A stretch of 64,000 nucleotides of DNA from assembly GCF_000699445.3 (NCBI RefSeq), contig NC_067196.1, forward strand, positions 71,493,864 through 71,557,863. Reading direction: 5' to 3'. Positions 23,701-35,416 of the stretch are shown in pieces (within the stretch, counting starts at the first letter, position 1; each line of letters begins with the position of its first letter). The DNA is from Schistosoma haematobium (lineage: Eukaryota > Platyhelminthes > Trematoda > Strigeidida > Schistosomatidae). The notes under the pieces are model-generated. The model had not been told where the DNA came from and made no database searches. It was given only the letters and a program-made list of their open reading frames with translations. The translations under genes were made by a program, and so were the position numbers.

Positions 23701-24506
23701 TTCATATTTGACACTTTTGTTATTGAATGATCAGTATTCATTTCTGTTAAATTAATAATTTTCTGAATATAATAATCATCTAAATGATCAATTGATCGAT
23801 TTTCTTTATCATTCAAATTATTTATTATATTCTTTATGATTAAATTATTCAATATAGTATCCTTGTTTATACTAAGTAATAAATGTATAAAGGATTGATT
23901 ATTAAACATTTTTAATAAAGATAAATCTTTCATATTATTATTATTATTTAAATCAATAATCAATTGTGTAAAATTTTTATTGAATAATTGATTTTTAATT
24001 ATTTCATTAGATATTATATTACGTAATAAGATTTCATTATTTATATTTTTATTGATAATAAATTTACCTTTAGAATGGTTTAGTTTATCATTTAATTCTT
24101 TTATTCTAAATATTATAGAACATTGTTTATGATTACATGAATTGTCAATAAATTGATTTTGTTTTAATTTAATTGAATTATTGATTTTTTGATTGAAATT
24201 ATTATTTTTTAATGAATAATTACTTTCTTTATTATTATTGTTATCATCATTATTATTATTCATAAGGTTATTTATTGTATTAAATGTTTGTATTGAAGCA
24301 ATATCTTTAAATAATAATAATAATTGGTTATAATTATCATTAATGATATTATTAGTAGGAATAATTTCTCTATTATTATTATTTAATTGTTTATCATTTA
24401 GATTGGATAATGTTTCATTATGTTGATTTAAGGTTTTGTTCATCATAGGTAATGAATGAATACTTATATGAAATAATAAAAATAATGCTATCGTTATTAT
24501 GATCAT
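17706..24506 (-). CDS. Large mucin-like type I membrane protein, 55 tandem 27-aa repeats
   Basis: An intronless frame of 2266 codons. It starts at the first Met of a hydrophobic leader (MIIITIALFLLFHI), a probable signal peptide. Residues 25-470 are Asn- and Lys-rich and low in complexity, with a furin-like site YRRKRS near residue 330. Residues about 470-1955 are 55 copies of a 27-residue unit rich in Ser, Thr, Pro and acidic residues (SSPETPVSEEVTTVSPAP core), suggesting an O-glycosylated, extended stalk. A unique juxtamembrane part follows, then one TM helix at about 2038-2064 (GFILLCILVIMLVL core), a basic stop-transfer (IRHRRNK), and a cytoplasmic tail of about 200 residues. I do not recognise the family. 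Schistosome polymorphic mucins also have 27-aa repeats, but homology is not established. The lack of introns is unusual next to its neighbour. Confidence 0.85.
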   Translation of the reverse strand: MIIITIALFLLFHISIHSLPMMNKTLNQHNETLSNLNDKQLNNNNREIIPTNNIINDNYNQLLLLFKDIASIQTFNTINNLMNNNNDDNNNNKESNYSLKNNNFNQKINNSIKLKQNQFIDNSCNHKQCSIIFRIKELNDKLNHSKGKFIINKNINNEILLRNIISNEIIKNQLFNKNFTQLIIDLNNNNNMKDLSLLKMFNNQSFIHLLLSINKDTILNNLIIKNIINNLNDKENRSIDHLDDYYIQKIINLTEMNTDHSITKVSNMKINKEEEYDNEIDQLIGEEQSFNEVLGNNKLGKNLIKKQINIENKNKLLTNNNRISISKKYRRKRSANNIDLGAFNAYSSSTKNINRNNKQKNNQKKIKINNKYKINRRIKKDINTDEENHDKMKNIIKEYNKDDDYEKDTPSKDETNENEKEKLEDKRITENEKKTDESKTNKEDTTDDSNKTKQISINNEEITEDILKTVDVPVIQDSSPETPVSEEVTTVSPAPTADVSVIQDSSPETPVSEEVTTVSPAPTADVSVIQDSSPETPVSEEVTTVSPAPTADVSVIQDSSPETPVSEEVTTVSPAPTADVSVIQDSSPETPVSEEVTTVSPAPTADVSVIQDSSPETPVSEEVTTVSPAPTADVSVIQDSSPETLVSEEVTTVSPAPTADVSVIQDSSPETPVSEEVTTVSPAPTADVSVIQDSSPETPVSEEVTTVSPAPTADVSVIQDSSPETPVSEEVTTVSPAPTADVSVIQDSSPETPVSEEVTTVSPAPTADVSVIQDSSPETPVSEEVTTVSPAPTADVSVIQDSSPETPVSEEVTTVSPAPTADVSVIQDSSPETPVSEEVTTVSPAPTADVSVIQDSSPETPVSEEVTTVSPAPTADVSVIQDSSPETPVSEEVTTVSPAPTADVSVIQDSSPETPVSEEVTTVSPAPTADVSVIQDSSPETPVSEEVTTVSPAPTADVSVIQDSSPETPVSEEVTTVSPAPTADVSVIQDSSPETPVSEEVTTVSPAPTADVSVIQDSSPETPVSEEVTTVSPAPTADVSVIQDSSPETPVSEEVTTVSPAPTADVSVIQDSSPETPVSEEVTTVSPAPTADVSVIQDSSPETPVSEEVTTVSPAPTADVSVIQDSSPETPVSEEVTTVSPAPTADVSVIQDSSPETPVSEEVTTVSPAPTADVSVIQDSSPETPVSEEVTTVSPAPTADVSVIQDSSPETPVSEEVTTVSPAPTADVSVIQDSSPETPVSEEVTTVSPAPTADVSVIQDSSPETPVSEEVTTVSPAPTADVSVIQDSSPETPVSEEVTTVSPAPTADVSVIQDSSPETPVSEEVTTVSPAPTADVSVIQDSSPETPVSEEVTTVSPAPTADVSVIQDSSPETPVSEEVTTVSPAPTADVSVIQDSSPETPVSEEVTTVSPAPTADVSVIQDSSPETPVSEEVTTVSPAPTADVSVIQDSSPETPVSEEVTTVSPAPTADVSVIQDSSPETPVSEEVTTVSPAPTADVSVIQDSSPETPVSEEVTTVSPAPTADVSVIQDSSPETPVSEEVTTVSPAPTADVSVIQDSSPETPVSEEVTTVSPAPTADVSVIQDSSPETPVSEEVTTVSPAPTADVSVIQDSSPETPVSEEVTTVSPAPTADVSVIQDSSPETPVSEEVTTVSPAPTADVSVIQDSSPETPVSEEVTTVSPAPTADVSVIQDSSPETPVSEEVTTVSPAPTADVSVIQDSSPETPVSEEVTTVSPAPTADVSVIQDSSPETPVSEEVTTVSPAPTADVSVIQDSSPETPVSEEVTTVSPAPTADVSVIQDSSPETPVSEEVTTVSPAPTADVSVIQDSSPETPVSEEVTTVSPAPTADVSVIQDSSPETPVSEEVTTVSPAPTADVSVIQDSSPETPVSEEVTTVSPAPTADVSVIQDSSPETPVSEEVTTVSPAPTADVSVIQDSSPETPVSEEVTTVSPAPTANVSVVDNLLISAIGSTVSRGKDFHFDRSAVGGIIKSLSNEVLENNDKVSPHVFSTDIPRNRNINIHISGPYIHEHNRLEFKYGLTIGFILLCILVIMLVLSSILVLIWIRHRRNKYSGSITLSHIEENDNNVQNTSLGKNRFQSRNSTHDSFTAVEGIVNESKSNRSTNSMKTPAIQKRLELRRKQHIKAKILAHEALLSTDDCSSCDCGFTFKSPNSERLCLTSNLDNDVILTGAWRRQSNDSGDRKNQTNQNILNSVEHTHDKEDEFPDTPSINTNNFVKNNETTSHYQEISMNKPSISSKAWKYIDEN
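18641..23098 (-). repeat. 81-bp coding minisatellite, 55 units
   Basis: The period is exactly 81 bp: GTCACTTCC recurs from 18667 to 23041, which is 54 periods. I noticed only three internal differences: synonymous GTA/GTG changes near 19408 and 19812, and a CCA to CTA change near 22573 that makes one unit read ETLV. Both edge units are diverged. Such uniformity points to recent expansion or continued homogenisation. Confidence 0.95.
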
Positions 24507-24704
24507 TATTTCAATGGATTTTGTTTTTGTTTTATTTTAATCCAAGAATTATTGTAAATGAAAATGTATCAATTAGTACTTTAATTTATAAAATAGTTGT
24601 ATGAATATTATCAGACTTTTTAAAATCCATGTTAATGTTATTAGAGATTGTCAAATGAAAGACTAAGTCCATATCTGTTAGTTCACACTATTTGTTTAGT
24701 ATTA

Positions 24705-24767
<63 letters not shown>

Positions 24768-26250
24768 TATTGGATGATATGAACATGCTCTACCAATAAA
24801 CTTTATCTTCTATATCTATCTATACAATGCGTGGGTACAGATAAATAAGGATAAGTTTGATATATATGAGGTCTGTTTCTTTATATAAGTATAAACATGC
24901 AAACCGAATTGGACAAATAGTTTTCTCGTACATTTTGTACTTCTATCATCGTTTTTTTGTGTGATTTTATGCAAACATGTATGTACACCTATTGGTTTAT
25001 TTGCGATAAACATCTAAAAATTTGATAAAAGCATCATTTTCATATATGGTGTAAATTTCACTCATTTAGTATTATATTTATTAATAAGGATAATTTGCAT
25101 GTGAAAAAGTGTGAGATAGTCATCAACATGAGGGAGACAAGGAAAAAAGATACAACATCCAAGAAGAATAAATAAATGCAGACAAGTACTTAATGTTGAA
25201 GAATAAATCAATCTACATGTGTATGATTAGCTTAATGACTAAAATGAGATGCTACATTCTTGTTACTTAGTAAGTATCTACAAACATAAATATAAACATA
25301 ACTATTCGTAAATATAATTCTGCATATAATAGTTACTCGACGAGTTTTTTTTAATGATTAACAGAGAAAGAGGACATTTGAATTATTAACCATAATTGAT
25401 GGTACATATCAAAACATTGATTTCTGAAAGGAACATAGAGAGTGCAGTTATAAGACTACAATTGCTTATTTTAGAGCTAATGGTTTGATAGTTGATATCT
25501 TATTTTAGAAAATATGTATTGTTTAGATTGCACAACGAAATATTTTCAGCCTACCAATAATATTAGTTTGAATAAAGTGAGAGTTTGTCGATTGATGTAA
25601 ACCATCTTAGAATAGCAAGTAATTCCTCTTGACTACAATTCAAATCTCAAATCCCAAATGAGGATAGCTCTTACTCGTGTAAATCAAGATATATCATTAT
25701 GCTTATCTTAAATATAACTTTTTTGTAGTTAATTTGGTTTCAACACATACATTACGCTTGACATAATTTCTTAACAGGCAAAATACGTATATGGAATATG
25801 GTTTAAACAAGATACTTAATTTAGAAGAATACCATAGTATTTTTAATTTTCAGGAAAAAAATGAACTAATTTAATTGTCAGATGATAAACAATCATAATT
25901 TTCAACATTTAAATCATCAAAAACTACTTGATTTGTAGTGTTAAGCCATTTCTATGTTTAAGAATAATTCACTTTCTTTAGATACTGAAATGTAACATAC
26001 ATCAAAATTCTGTGAAGTTTTAACCTACATATTTTAAATGGTAGTATTTAGACATGAAAAGATACTGATAGATAGAGGAAACACCAAGAGGATATTGTTC
26101 ACTTGTATGTAGACAATAAATTAGTAAGACATTGATGATTCCTTTTATGCTCAGTACTGATATTTATGCAAAGTAATTGAAAACGTGTTATTATCTGCTT
26201 GTTAGATGAACAATTCATCTATTTTGTTCTTCAAGTGCTTACAAACTGAA
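24507..26250. other. Divergent intergenic region, includes (AT)n
   Basis: Lies between the start of the minus-strand membrane-protein gene and the first detected plus-strand exon, so promoters for one or both may be here. I see no clear motif. An AT dinucleotide run of about 60 bp covers 24709-24770. Confidence 0.5.
24709..24770. repeat. (AT)n microsatellite
   Basis: Nearly pure AT run with a single C interruption, about 200 bp upstream of the membrane-protein start codon. Confidence 0.95.
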
Positions 26251-26254
26251 AACG

Positions 26255-26485
26255 GTCGAACTCTTTTGGTCACAGCTTCTCACTAAAACTCCTAGAATCC
26301 TCTCTCGAAGTTAGTCACTAGTGAGCATATGACAAGATTCGAGAGGGGATTCTAAGAGTTCTAGTGAAAAGTGGTGACTAGTATAGTTAATCCGTGTCGG
26401 TTCTTAGGTATTTATTCACCGAAGACAATAAAAAATGGTCGCACGACTTTGTAGATTGATTGCAGCTAGACTCTAAAATCAACAA
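26255..26485. mobile_element. Family 2 SINE 5' region, inverted halves
   Basis: CACAGCTTCTCACTAAAACT...TCACTAGTGA is followed by its imperfect reverse complement (GAGGGGATTCTAAGAGTT...GGTGACTAG), then AATGGTCGCACGAC. These blocks match the 5' part of the pair at 10.7-10.8 kb. Head and ribozyme are absent. Confidence 0.55.
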
Positions 26486-26689
26486 TTTCCACAAACTCAT
26501 ACTGATAACTATATTTTCATTAATAAGATGATGATTTTATAGGGTTTAATACTGATAAACAATCCTAAAGTTCATAATTTTCCTTATGTTTTGTGCAATG
26601 TTCAACTTCGGTAACGTAAAAGTGTCATGCGTTCATATACTTGCCATTTCAGTACATTGCTCATCTATTGTTATTAACTTCACTCGATT

Positions 26690-26945
26690 CTGTTTTACTT
26701 GTATCTTTCCATTGTTATTTAGGATTGCGATTGATCAGTTTCTTGTTGGCATATGTGCTTCCTGTGCAGATTGCCTAGATATAGCTTTAAGTCACAAACT
26801 TTTTAAGCAAATATCGATAGTGGCTAGCAGTGGAATCCAGGACGCTCGTCTCGTCTCATTAGGAACTCCTCACTGGATGCACCTGCATTCTAGAGTTGAT
26901 ATTCACTACGGGAATCGAACTTAGTACCGTTCGCTTCAAAAGCCA
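26690..26945 (-). mobile_element. Sm-alpha-like unit with dead hammerhead
   Basis: Reverse-complement unit with GGATTCCACTGCTAGCCACT and the GCATATGCCAACAAG block. The catalytic boxes read GTGAGGA and GAGA instead of CTGANGA and GAAA, so the ribozyme is inactive. The Pol III B box region is also changed. The 112-codon plus-strand frame here is a repeat shadow. Confidence 0.7.
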
Positions 26946-27133
26946 TCGCTAATTTGCAAAGGATAACTTTAAAAATATCAATGTAGAAACATTGTGTTTT
27001 CTAAATGAAGTCTCCAAATATTTGGAATACCTTTCTCATTATACCAATATTTACTAATATTTTAGCCAATAATTATCAGCATATTAAGTAACACTTATCC
27101 ATTTTATTTTATATTTACTCATAATATATTTAG

Positions 27134-27437
27134 GACCAGAAGGATGGATGGCGTCAATTGAAACTGGGTCAAGTTGTTTCACTGAGTGTCTTGGTAGTAT
27201 ATTAGATCAAATGTGTCGTAAATCATCTTATTCAAATTCTGTGAAACTTATCAATTTAAATTATTCAAACGAAAACGTAGCACAAAGTTTCACTCATCAA
27301 GCTGTATCAGTTTTGAAAGGAACAATTATACCTTATAGTCTAAGAAGATTTTTGTGGCCGCTGGCATTATTTACAGTCACTGAACGGACTAGATCAGAAT
27401 TCGAAAATCCAATTCTTTGGAATGGACATAAAATGAG
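27134..27437 (+). CDS. TBC-like gene, exon 1 (first detected)
   Basis: Acceptor ATATATTTAG, donor GAG|GTAGAA (weak). Begins [11 protein letters not shown] and ends NGHKMR. Holds the N-terminal TBC-like helix ([12 protein letters not shown]). Ends in phase 2. Confidence 0.8.
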
Positions 27438-30400
27438 GTAGAATTGATTTCACAAAATTTATTGTTATTCATAATCTTTTGTGAGGGTGACTGTAAATGA
27501 ATTAAGAATAATGTAATGCAAAATGTCTTGATGATCTACTTTAATTGAGCTAATTATTATTGAGTCACTTCATTTTTAGAAATTTTCTTAATACAGTACA
27601 ATTATGATCTATTTAAATGATTTGTTTGTAATGCTAGTTGTGTACGTTCTGAGAAGAAACTCAAACTAATTTATTTTCTACTTAGTAAAAGTAATTTAGG
27701 CAAAAAATAGATAGCATCTTGAAAGCCACTGTTTCTGAAACTTCAGTTTAAATGTGATAACCGACGAAATTCTGTGAATTCGGTCATATCATGGGTTCAA
27801 CTTATTTAATCAATTGTAATTGTTAATGAAATCACTAATATTTAATTAATGTTGATTTCATACTCATCTGTGAAATTCATTTAGTATTCCACAGATATGA
27901 TGAGATTTTATTTGAAAATGAAGATTCCTTAATTCGGTTTGATTATCCGTCAGACGGTTAACGTTTTGACTCAAAATCGATTAAACTTAAAAGTTGATTT
28001 TCGTGAAAATTATTGAACTAAATAAATTGCATTCTAATGACTAACAGTAAGTTCTTTTGGCTTTACTGTGAGAATCCTTATATTAATTGCAAATAAATCA
28101 TCATTGGTTAGAAAGTTTCTCAATTTTGCCGCAGGTTCGTTACCTAAAGTCAGTGCGTTGCTTTTAGATAAGAAATATCACAATTGACGATAGTCATTTC
28201 ACATGCTTATAGCTGTTTTACTCCCTTTTTTGTTTGCAAATGCCCCGGAATCAAAATCCTGATAAGGAAATTCGACATGGTTTAGATGTATCATAAAAGA
28301 ATTTAGATAAGTTATATCGTTTACTGATTATGCATCAACTTATGCAGATTAGCTAAGACTTCTAGAATGCCTTTGAAAATAACTATTTTGTACATAATGA
28401 GAGTTAAAAAGCTCCACCGTATGAATAGGAAGCGTGGAATTTAGAATCTAGATCTTTAGGCCTTAAACTATGGAACTGCTAAAGTAAATATCACTGCTTT
28501 AACAAGATGTTTACTTTAAATTTATTTTGGATCTACATAAAGATTTTTGTGGGAATTTCACAAATGGCTTTCATATTTTCGCCATATTTTACTTAAAATC
28601 AAGAGAATTAGAATCATCTACTCGAAAACATTTTGGCGTTTTGTTGGCATCTGGAACCTCAAAACTTGGATTGACCACACCAATGTGTTCAAAATTTGAT
28701 GATATCATTAAGAAAAGTGTGAAAGAGGTAAGTAGTTAATTAAACGTTGTTATATATGTATAGATATCAAAAATAATATATAAATGCCGTTACAAAAGTA
28801 TTTTTCATACATGTAGGAAATTATTCCAACTACAGAGAGCATTGATAATTTGACGACCTCATCATAAATTGGTCATGTTAACTATCGCTAGGTATTTCGA
28901 CTATTACATAGATAAAGAATGATAGTTGCCATAAAAATAGGATATTCTAAGTAAGTTTAGGCAGTAAATAACTTTTCAGAGTGTTTTTTAATTCAAATTA
29001 TTTATCAAATATTCAGCTTTTTATCAGTGTACACCCGGCAACTACTCTACAAATTTCAAGATATTCAGTAAATTCATTCCAATGATTAGTTGATACTACA
29101 GATAAATGTAAGAATGCAATTTTTATCTGAAATCCTCCTTCATATACATACCCAATCTGTAACTACTCCAGGTACTCATCAATACATGTATGTGGTTATA
29201 TAATCCGAGATATAAACTAACTCACAATGAATATGTTGTAATGAAGAAAAGAAACGTCATTTAAAGTCATACATAAATCTATAATGAACAGTAAAATAAT
29301 TTTGAGTTGAGTAGTTAGTAGTAAAATTATTATTTTAAATTACATCACAGTACAAAATGTCGAATTTTACATAAACATTTTCATTGATTTTGATAATTTT
29401 GCATCATCTATTCTAGAATGCTTGGTGTTAATATCCTCGCTGTTATTCTAGATATTATCAAAAGCGATTCCCAGTGGATAAAACTAATGACAATTATTAC
29501 CGGAATCCCTAAGAAGTCTATGACAATAATTTTATTTGTGGATGATCTTTTTCAGATGCTTAATCATCCTATACATTAATCTCACTGACTATTTATTCGG
29601 GTTTGATGTCTGACCATGGAACGCTAACTTTCAGATTATAGGTATGCAGACCGACAAATCGTATAGTTATGCTGCTAACCTGTGGGGTTATGGATGCTTA
29701 TGTGGTAGTGAACGCTTTTATACACTTCAGGATTACTTACAATTACTATGATTTACCTTGTGAACAACGATTAACTAATCCTATTTCACTATAATAGAAT
29801 TTTAGTTATGTGAGACAACTAAGAATATTCTGATCATCTGACAATAAATTCTATTAAGGGTTAACGTCCATTGGGACATAAAGCAAAAAATCTGGTTCAG
29901 CGAATTCATTCTTAATGTTGTACGACCATAAATACATACTTTTTCCCATAATAATAACTGAGAATACGTTTGTAGATAATATCCATAATTCACTGAACAT
30001 AACATCAGAAGAAAAAATAGATAAATAACGAAATTGGTATTTTGATCAAGAAAATAAAGATTTACTTGATAAGACACATGTTCATCCAGAATGCAATTGA
30101 ATTTAGATAAAGATTAATCATTGTAGAAATTGGCTAAGCGACATGATAAGACAGAGTAGTGAAATGGAAGTGGAATGTAGTTAGAAATGAAAGCACAAAG
30201 GAAATAAATTACGTTTCAAGTTCAGAAGTGCAGTGGAGAGAGGTTGATAGCTTGAAAATTTATGGGTTAAGACAAGACTGGACCAGCTTCTTTAGTGTTT
30301 ACCGTTCTGATTCCCTCAAGTATTTTAACTTACAGATGATTTTGAACGGTGAACCTGTTTTTTTATCGATTGTGCCGCGTTCTTATGAATCCATTGACAC

Positions 30401-33400
30401 CTCTTTGAGATCACTGTGAATAACATTTTCCTACCTGCTTGAAAAGAATATGTACTGGCCGACCAATGCACCAAGATATCAACAGGATCAGTTGAATTGC
30501 TCAGTTCAAATTAAAGTGGTTAGATACATAAGTTTATCCTTAAATTTATCGTTGAACATCGATCGAGTGTAGAACAGAAACCTCAAAGTTGGTGAGAAAA
30601 AATGTATGTTTTGTGAGAGTTAAAAATCCTCATCTTCAAGATATTTGCAGATTTTTTACCTATGAAATCAATTTGTACGCAAAGCATTTTCTTTTGGCAT
30701 ATAGGTTATTAATTCTTTTGGAGATTTGAGCCTCAGAATCGTATCAACAAAACTTGATGGGTATTTATTTCTGATAAGAGTACTTCTTACGTTTGGTTTT
30801 TCGTCTCTGATATAGGAATTGTAGACTCATCGGATCGGTGTTTCTTGAGATATCATTAACTCCGTCCTCTTGTTAATAGAGCTCTTAGGTGTAGAAGCGT
30901 GCTAACTAGTCAATCCATAAATGTTTCCCGTAAACAGATCTACCATAATTTCGCTTCAAATGCTTCTTATTATGTTTATTTCAACTTCATAGTTTTATAA
31001 CGGCGTTGTTGTATATGTTCGATTTATCAAATAATAGACATTTTAGATTACATTCTAAAACTAAACTCATATCAGTGAAATAGAAAATTAACATGCTTAT
31101 TGTATGGAAGAAATGTAAGTACTAATTTTAATGACATTATCTTCTTAATCATCACGTAATTCTATGTTATACAATAAAAAATAAAGATAATCATTTAACC
31201 ACTAGACAGTACGTTGTTTGCGATCACTGGTTCACCAAAAGATCTTATGGATTAGACAATAGAAATTATGGATTACATCAGATTATCTATATCCTACATA
31301 CTTTAATCTTTAAATAATATCATCTTCATCATTGCTTTAAATGACATATTATGAAAAAGGAGTTTTGGAAAGCTAACTTAACTTTATATTGTGAAATATT
31401 TGACCATTACTAATGGAAACGAAATGCACCCACTAAGACAATAAATAAGATAGATTAGTTCAGTGAAGAGTTCTCTTCTCAGCGAATTCATTTTCAAAGC
31501 TGTACAACTGCAAATATATATACTTATTTTCACAGGATGGTAATAATACTGATAATAAACTTCTGTTAGACATGATGACAGTGAGGTAAAATAAACAAAG
31601 GTATCAAAAAAGCTTTTTATTTAACCTCACTGTTACCATGTCTAGCAGAAGTTTATTATCAGTATTATCATCATCCTGTAAAAATAGGTAAATATACTTG
31701 CGATTGTACAGCTTTGAAGATGAATTCACCGAAAAAAAGAGAACTCTTCGATGAACTAATCTTTCTCATTACTAATGTCACATTACATACAATGATAATA
31801 CCTCAGTTTATTTTTTCATTGAATGTGAAGTACTGTTGATAATGCAAAATAATATGTATTTATTACATGAATAAAATAAGTAAAATAATACTGTAGAAAA
31901 ATTTTATCTTTCTAGATCAGTCTAGAACTTGAAACAAAATTCAAAAATCAACAAAAACAATTTAAACAATTCAAAGAACAATCAGTGAAAATTTTAAATG
32001 TATTTTATACAGCTAAACAAATTTATGATCCACTTTACATTTATTGGCTTCTTCCTATACATTTTGCACTTAATAAAGACTATATTTATGAATTAATTAA
32101 ACATTTCCCTGATATACCAACAAAAGTTTCTATTAATTCATCTGATGAAGGTAATATCATTTATATTATTGAATACTTTATGTATTTTATAATGTTAAAT
32201 TAATTGGTTACTAAGGCATAGTCTTATTCTTAGCACTAATTAGATTCTATCTATTGAGTTGGAATTTGATTACCATTCTAAATGATGATTATGTTTTATT
32301 TAGTTTGAAATTAAATGATCAGAATAATCTGCATCACTATTTGGAAATAGGTTTTAGATAGTTATTATTCATTAGAAAAGTGAGTTTATGACCACTGGAG
32401 AATAAATATCTCCTTGGGGATTCAAAACTACTTATCATATTAGAAAAAAAATAATGACGCCAGTAAATGAATTCATAGTGAATTCATTATATGGCATAGT
32501 TAAAACATCCCACAAGAAAATCGAGACATTAATTCGACCACATTATGTTCGACATTTCATTAAAGTCTAGTAGTAAAATGTTCCATAACAAGTTTATTAG
32601 CTCCAGTTTAATTCAAAATGTAATTTGCGTCGAATTTAAGGTTTAAAGTGTTGGTTCATTGATCTTATATACGGTTTTAACCTTTGAATTAGTAATACAA
32701 CAAAATAAAAGTTTTCAAACAGAAAAATATTTTTCTGGTGAAATATCCTTACAAGTTTTATGAGAATATAGTCAATATGGAAAAAGAAAGTGAGCTCAAA
32801 CTTGTTACCGTTTAGCTTCACAAAATTAGCAGACAATTTTAATAAATAGAAAGCGACTTGACAAGTAAACAAAATTTCACAGATTGGAATTATGAGTTAA
32901 TTAAAGCTAGACCACATTGGAAAACCTGGAAGCATTGGACGGCCTCTTCGTCCTGGTATGGGACTCCTCAGCAGTGTACGTCCACGATTCGAACACAGGA
33001 CCTATCAGTCTCGCGCCAAGCGCTTAACCAACTAGACCACTGAGCCGGCATCCAACGGTGTTAATGTCTAACTTCAACTACTCCACGAAGTTGCACCATC
33101 GTATACCGTTTTTTCAGTGAGCTGATATCTCACTACAGACCTAATTGGACTCCACGGGTAACGGTTTCTCACTAGAACTTCAGGAGTATCTCTTGAAGTC
33201 AGTCACCAGTGAGCAGATGATTATTATCAGAAGGGGTTTGTGGAGATTTTAGAAATTTCACAGATTGAAATCATGAGTAAAATTGGATGCGCACTGCTGA
33301 GGAGTCCCATACTAGGACGAAACGGCCGTCCAGTGCTTCTAGGTTTTTCATGGTGGTCTAGCTCCAATTAACTCATGATTTCAATCTGTGGACTTTCTAA

Positions 33401-35371
33401 AATCTCCACAAACCCCTTCTGAGAGTAAACAGAATGTCAAGATAATTAGCGTAAAACCTTAAATCAGATGAAACTCACAAAACCAATGGAATATGTTTCA
33501 TAACTATCCTTAAAACGAACTTTTTTAAACTGAAAAATAGCTAAAGCAGTATATTAAAAGTATTATTTTACAATTTAGTCCTACAATAAAGTTTCATGAC
33601 TCAGTATACGTGGATAACTACCCTTGTCTCTAGAGTGATATGGAAATCGTCAAGAATATTGTGGTTTGATTGCATAACCGATGAAGATCCCTTTTAAAAT
33701 AATATTTACGGATTTATATTTACTAATTCGCTTACGCATGATCTTGATTTTGATAGTGTTCTTTACATTAGTTCCAATTTTTAATAATGTTACCCACAAA
33801 CAACTACAATAAATGTCTCTTATTGGCATATATACATCCTTAAGTTACAAACGTTAAAAGCAGAGATGGATGATGACTAGCATTCATCTCTAATTATAAT
33901 ACTTTAAATGTATTTTATTTGCTTCTTGAAATAAATAAATAAATGAATAAAAACAAAACATGATCTTTTGTCATGTTAATCAAACAAAGTTTCACTACTT
34001 AAGTATAATGACATTATCGAATTTCAAATGACAAACTATCTAAATTATCCAACTGTATTTATTATTTAACATTATATGATAATCAAACTAGTGAAGTGAT
34101 AAAAATTTGATTACTTTACACCTATACATGTAGGCAAGGTTTATCTAATATCAAGAAAGTATAAACTGCTCAATAATTTAAGAATATCACATTCTTATGT
34201 AATAGCACATCAAACTATCAAAATTATACAAAACAAACTATAGTTGAAATCATGAATCAAAGCTAGACTACTATCCAAAAATGGATGGGTTGAAGTTAGA
34301 CATTAACAACGTTGGATGCCGGCTCATTGGTCTAATGACTAAGCGCTCGCGCCCGAGACTGATAGGTCCTGGGTTCGAATCTCGAGGGGGCGGGATCGTG
34401 GATGCACACCGCTGAGGAATTCCATACTAGAACGAAACGGCCATCCAGTGCGTTCAGGTTTTACGAAGTGGTCTAGCTTCAATTGACTGATGATTTCAAC
34501 TACTGAAATTACTAAAATCCCCACAAAACCCGTTTTGGTAACAAACTATCTGATAAATTTTTTTTAAATTCCAGGTATTCAAATCTATTCGTTTGCTTTA
34601 TGTTTAAGTATATTTGTTGATATAATGAGTAAAAAGTATGGATTATATCATAATAATGTTAATAATATAATTGAAAAAACAATGAACAATATCAATCAAC
34701 TACAATGTATTCAGCATATTAAAAATGTTCATAAAGAATTTATTCTCCGAAATTCTAATAATAATAATAATAATTCTATTAAGAAATTGGATTTCGAGGT
34801 AAGTTTTAAATAAGATACAATTAGTTGTTGAACTTTAATCGTTCATGGAGAAATTTGAATACTCCATTTCTACCTGGAGTTTGTATTGATGATGTCGTTC
34901 AGAAGAACGATAAATACTCCACAATTAAACCATCCAGCTCAGAGAATAATACTCCATCAAAATCATTCACCTGAGCTATAAATCTTTTCCACCATTGATA
35001 TGTTTAATTGATTTGAGTGATAAACAAAAAGGGTAGGGTACTATGATTGTATTGTACTTTGTTATTTTCTTTACTCACCTGCATAAAAGCTTACCGGTTT
35101 ACTTTAAGGGTTAGTTTGAAGATAAGGAGTTGTGCGTATTCAGCTCTGAAAGAATTGAAGTTGAAGCTATTCAGGGTATAATAAAATAGCATTGAAAATG
35201 CCAACAATTTTTTATATCGGTGTAACTTTTCGTGCTAGAATTTAATCTGTAACAATGCTAATGACTTAAGTAAGTATCGCTTAACAGTATGACAAGTAAA
35301 TCAATTTCTAAATGAGCTAGATATCAGCTGTATACAGGAATAATTATAAAATTCTTCATTTATACTTTTAA

Positions 35372-35416
<45 letters not shown>

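Larger units (their letters stand above)
32151..34574. other. Intron 3, holds three SINE insertions
   Basis: AT-rich intron with family 2 SINEs at 32866, 33229 and 34246 and an Sm-alpha-like scrap at 33810-33890. No other feature seen. Confidence 0.6.

Noticed and set aside
25553..25590. Possible micro-exon upstream of exon 1 (TTTTCAG, then CCTACC..., then GTGAGA)
   Set aside because: Good splice signals, but in the phase required by exon 1 the 27-nt segment contains TAA.
28507..28603. Longer version of exon 2
   Set aside because: The frame is open but the phase would not match the end of exon 1; the acceptor at 28603 does.
30159..30419. 86-codon plus-strand ORF in intron 2
   Set aside because: No recognisable motif, no splice signals in phase with neighbours, and length expected by chance in 64 kb.
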